Below, piece after piece: positions 33,148 to 35,093 of a DNA stretch of 35,093 nucleotides. The translations under genes were made by a program, and so were the position numbers. Positions within the stretch are counted from its first letter, which is position 1. Every line of letters begins with the position of its first letter. The notes beneath the pieces were generated by a model that was not told the origin of the DNA, made no database searches, and saw only the letters and a list, made by a program, of their open reading frames with translations. Origin of the DNA: Microvirga sp. Mcv34 (lineage in GTDB: Bacteria > Pseudomonadota > Alphaproteobacteria > Rhizobiales > Beijerinckiaceae); the NCBI RefSeq assembly GCF_024519725.1, contig NZ_JALJRK010000033.1, positions 26,126 through 61,218 on the forward strand, in the 5' to 3' direction.

Positions 33148-33735
33148 ATGCCTCTCGACCTCACGAACGCCGTTCTTCTGCCCATCGACATGCAGAAAGC
33201 CTTCGACCTGCCGTCCTGGCCACGCCGCTGGAATGCAGCCGTCGACGCCAACGGGCTGCTGCTCGTCGAAGCCTGGCGGGCCGCCGGGCGCCCCATCGTG
33301 CATGTCCGGCACGATTCGGCCGAGCCGGGCTCGACCCTCGGTCCGGCCCAGCCGGGCAATGCCTTTCGGGTCGGTTTCGGCCCGAAGGGCGACGAGCCGC
33401 TGGTCAGCAAGAGCGTGAACTCGTCCTTCATCGGCACCGATCTCGACCTGCGCCTGCGGCGGCTCGGGATCGACACCATCGTGGCCTTCGGCATCTCGAC
33501 CGACATGTGCGTGTCGACCACGGTGCGCATGGGAGCCAATCTGGGCTACCGCATGGTCCTGGTGGAGGATGCCTGCGACTGCTTCGACCTCCCCGACGGC
33601 CGGGGCGGCACCATTCCGGCGGCGATTGTCCACCGGACGCATGTAGCGACCCTGGGCTTCGAATTCGCCCAGGTCGCCACGACGCGGGAGCTCGTCCAGG
33701 CGCTCGCGGCCGCAGGAGCGGTCGCGGCCGCCTGA
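33148..33735 (+). CDS. Isochorismatase-family cysteine hydrolase
   Basis: 195-residue cytoplasmic hydrolase of the isochorismatase-like family. The triad is visible: Asp in PIDMQKAF (residue 14), Lys in PLVSKSVNSSF (about 91), and Cys in STDMCVSTT (about 119), with the cis-peptide FGIS before it. Members cleave isochorismate, nicotinamide or other amides; the isochorismate-specific sequence is not seen, so the substrate is open. AAGGAG lies 6 nt before ATG 33148. Divergent from the Lrp gene and convergent with yqeY. Confidence 0.9.
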   Translation: MPLDLTNAVLLPIDMQKAFDLPSWPRRWNAAVDANGLLLVEAWRAAGRPIVHVRHDSAEPGSTLGPAQPGNAFRVGFGPKGDEPLVSKSVNSSFIGTDLDLRLRRLGIDTIVAFGISTDMCVSTTVRMGANLGYRMVLVEDACDCFDLPDGRGGTIPAAIVHRTHVATLGFEFAQVATTRELVQALAAAGAVAAA

Positions 33736-33754
33736 CCTGAGACGCGGGCGCGCC

Positions 33755-34213
33755 TTACCCCTTCGGCAGCATGTCCTTCACGAGGCCGGACGCCTTGGCG
33801 AAGTCCATGCGACCGGCATATTTGGCGCGCAGGGCGGCCACGACCTTGCCCATGTCCTTCATGGAGGCGGCGCCGGTCTCGGCGATGGCGGCCTCGATGG
33901 CGGCCCTGGTCTCGGCCTCGTCCATCTGCTGCGGCAGGTAGGAGGAGATCACCGCGACTTCGTTCTTCTCCTGGTCGGCGAGCTCGGTGCGGCCGCCCTG
34001 CTCGTACATGGTGATCGATTCCTGGCGCTGCTTCACCATTTTCTGCAGGAGGGCCAGGATCTCCTCGTCGGACAGGGGCTCCTTGCCGTTGCCGCGGGCC
34101 TCGATGTCCTTGTCCTTGAGGGCGGCCTGAATCAGCCGGATGGCGCCGAGCTTGCCCTTGTCGCCGGCCTTCATGGCTTCCTTCATCTCGGCGGTAAAGC
34201 GTTCGCGCAGCAT
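33755..34213 (-). CDS. yqeY: GatB/YqeY domain protein
   Basis: 152-residue YqeY protein. KEAMKAGDKGKLGAIRLIQAALKDKDIEARG, DEEILALLQKMVKQRQESITMYEQGGR and EVAVISSYLPQQMDEAET are the family hallmarks. The fold equals the C-terminal tail domain of GatB, the tRNA-binding part of the amidotransferase that makes Gln- or Asn-tRNA; the stand-alone role is unclear. It is divergent from carA with 136 bp between starts, the usual alphaproteobacterial arrangement. Confidence 0.94.
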   Translation of the reverse strand: MLRERFTAEMKEAMKAGDKGKLGAIRLIQAALKDKDIEARGNGKEPLSDEEILALLQKMVKQRQESITMYEQGGRTELADQEKNEVAVISSYLPQQMDEAETRAAIEAAIAETGAASMKDMGKVVAALRAKYAGRMDFAKASGLVKDMLPKG

Positions 34214-34349
34214 GGACTTCTCCTTGGTTTTGAGTCGCTTGAGCGTTGACGGAACGCGAACGGCCCCTTAAGTCACGGGGGTAGTTCAAAGGCGGCCCGG
34301 GCACGGCCTGCTCAAGCACGGCCTGTTGGCCCCGGACTTACAAGAGATC

Positions 34350-35093
34350 ATGACGATGCTGCAAGACAAAGACACCACCGGGAGTTCCTCGGGTGGCTGG
34401 GCCGAGCCGCGCGCGACCGCGGTTCTCGTGCTCCAGGACGGAACGGTTCTCGAAGGCTTCGGCATCGGCGCCGTGGGCGAAGCGACCGGCGAGGTCTGCT
34501 TCAACACCGCGATGACGGGCTACCAGGAGATCCTGACGGACCCGTCCTATGCTGGCCAGATCATCACCTTCACCTTCCCGCATATCGGAAACGTGGGCAC
34601 CAACGAGGAGGATATCGAGAGCGTCAACGCCGCCTCGTCCTCGGGCGTGCGCGGCGTCGTGCTGGCGGCCACCATTACCGAGCCGTCCAACTGGCGCGCC
34701 TCCCGCGACCTCGATGCGTGGCTCAAGGCCCGCAGCATCGTGGGTCTCTCGGGTATCGATACCCGGGCTCTCACGGCGCTGATCCGCGACAAGGGCATGC
34801 CGAATGCGGTCATCGCCCACGATCCCGAGGGCAAGTTCGACATCGAAGCCCTCAAGGCCAAGGCGGCCGCCCTCCCGTCCATGGACGGTCAGGACCTCGT
34901 GCCCCTCGTGACCAGCGCCCAGCGCTTCGACTGGGACGAGACCACCTGGACGCGCGGCGAAGGCTACGGCCACCAGGACGGCGCCCCGAAGCACCACGTG
35001 GTCGCCATCGATTACGGCGTGAAGCGCAACATCCTGCGCCTGCTCGCCCGGGCCGGCTGCAAGGTCACGGTGGTCCCGGCCACCGCCTCGGCC
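34350..35093 (+). CDS. carA: CarA, carbamoyl-phosphate synthase small subunit (5' part)
   Basis: The first 248 residues of about 395, cut by the window end. CarA supplies ammonia from glutamine to CarB for arginine and pyrimidine synthesis. After a 22-residue lead it reads AVLVLQDGTVLEGFGIGAVGEATGEVCFNTAMTGYQEILTDPSYAGQIITFTFPHIGNVG, the invariant N-terminal domain, and then VGLSGIDTRALTALIRDKG. The class I glutaminase domain begins at VVAIDYGVKRNILRLL; its catalytic Cys and His lie beyond the window. ATG 34350 is taken; ATG 34356 is close by and equally possible. Confidence 0.96.
   Translation, partial: MTMLQDKDTTGSSSGGWAEPRATAVLVLQDGTVLEGFGIGAVGEATGEVCFNTAMTGYQEILTDPSYAGQIITFTFPHIGNVGTNEEDIESVNAASSSGVRGVVLAATITEPSNWRASRDLDAWLKARSIVGLSGIDTRALTALIRDKGMPNAVIAHDPEGKFDIEALKAKAAALPSMDGQDLVPLVTSAQRFDWDETTWTRGEGYGHQDGAPKHHVVAIDYGVKRNILRLLARAGCKVTVVPATASA

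Overview
The window is GC-rich alphaproteobacterial DNA. A chromosomal core of rpoD, dnaG (with the altered zinc site seen in Rhizobiales), yqeY and carA, several DUF families common in Rhizobiales (DUF1236, DUF6894) and Rhizobiales-type intergenic palindromes point to Hyphomicrobiales, most likely Methylobacteriaceae (Microvirga or Methylobacterium). That placement is inferred from gene content, not from a database match.

Layout. 1-3815: two near-identical copies of a small His-rich membrane protein gene flank a Tat-exported sulfatase with a perfect 22-bp palindrome upstream, plus a small ORF. 4178-6492: five short genes (two exported proteins, a VOC/PhnB protein, DUF6894, a helix-turn-helix protein). 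6534-8483: a LysR regulator divergent from an exported alpha/beta hydrolase with an Asp nucleophile. 8604-11297: a metallo-beta-lactamase-fold/flavin-split-barrel operon divergent from a second LysR gene. 11298-12530: an RNA-rich stretch with intergenic palindromes, a terminator-like hairpin on the minus strand, a very unusual tRNA, a tiny ORF behind a perfect CRP-type site, and tRNA-Ile2(CAT). 12800-18958: glutathionyl-hydroquinone reductase, class III adenylate cyclase, two unrelated Fe(II)/2OG oxygenases, and a probable iron-responsive pair made of a periplasmic protein and a MauG-cupredoxin fusion. 19021-25730: ada coupled to a PEP-mutase-family gene, an Fsr-like exporter, a CAP-RTX secreted protein, two tandem DUF1801 genes and lrgAB. 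25951-35093: a MgtC/DUF4010 membrane protein, rpoD, dnaG, a broken small gene, a LysE exporter with an Lrp regulator, an isochorismatase-family hydrolase, yqeY, and the 5' part of carA.

Most genes look like stable chromosomal genes in short operons or divergent regulator-target pairs. The strongest unexpected signal is the gene at 11887-11971. It folds as a complete class II (long variable arm, leucine-type core) tRNA but carries a GUU asparagine anticodon, with U1-A72 and G73 as in tRNA-Asn. Other points worth a second look are the diverging duplicate membrane gene, the 22-bp palindrome before the sulfatase, the perfect CRP box, a candidate minus-strand small RNA terminator, the iron-box/MauG-cupredoxin locus, and a nonsense-interrupted small gene.
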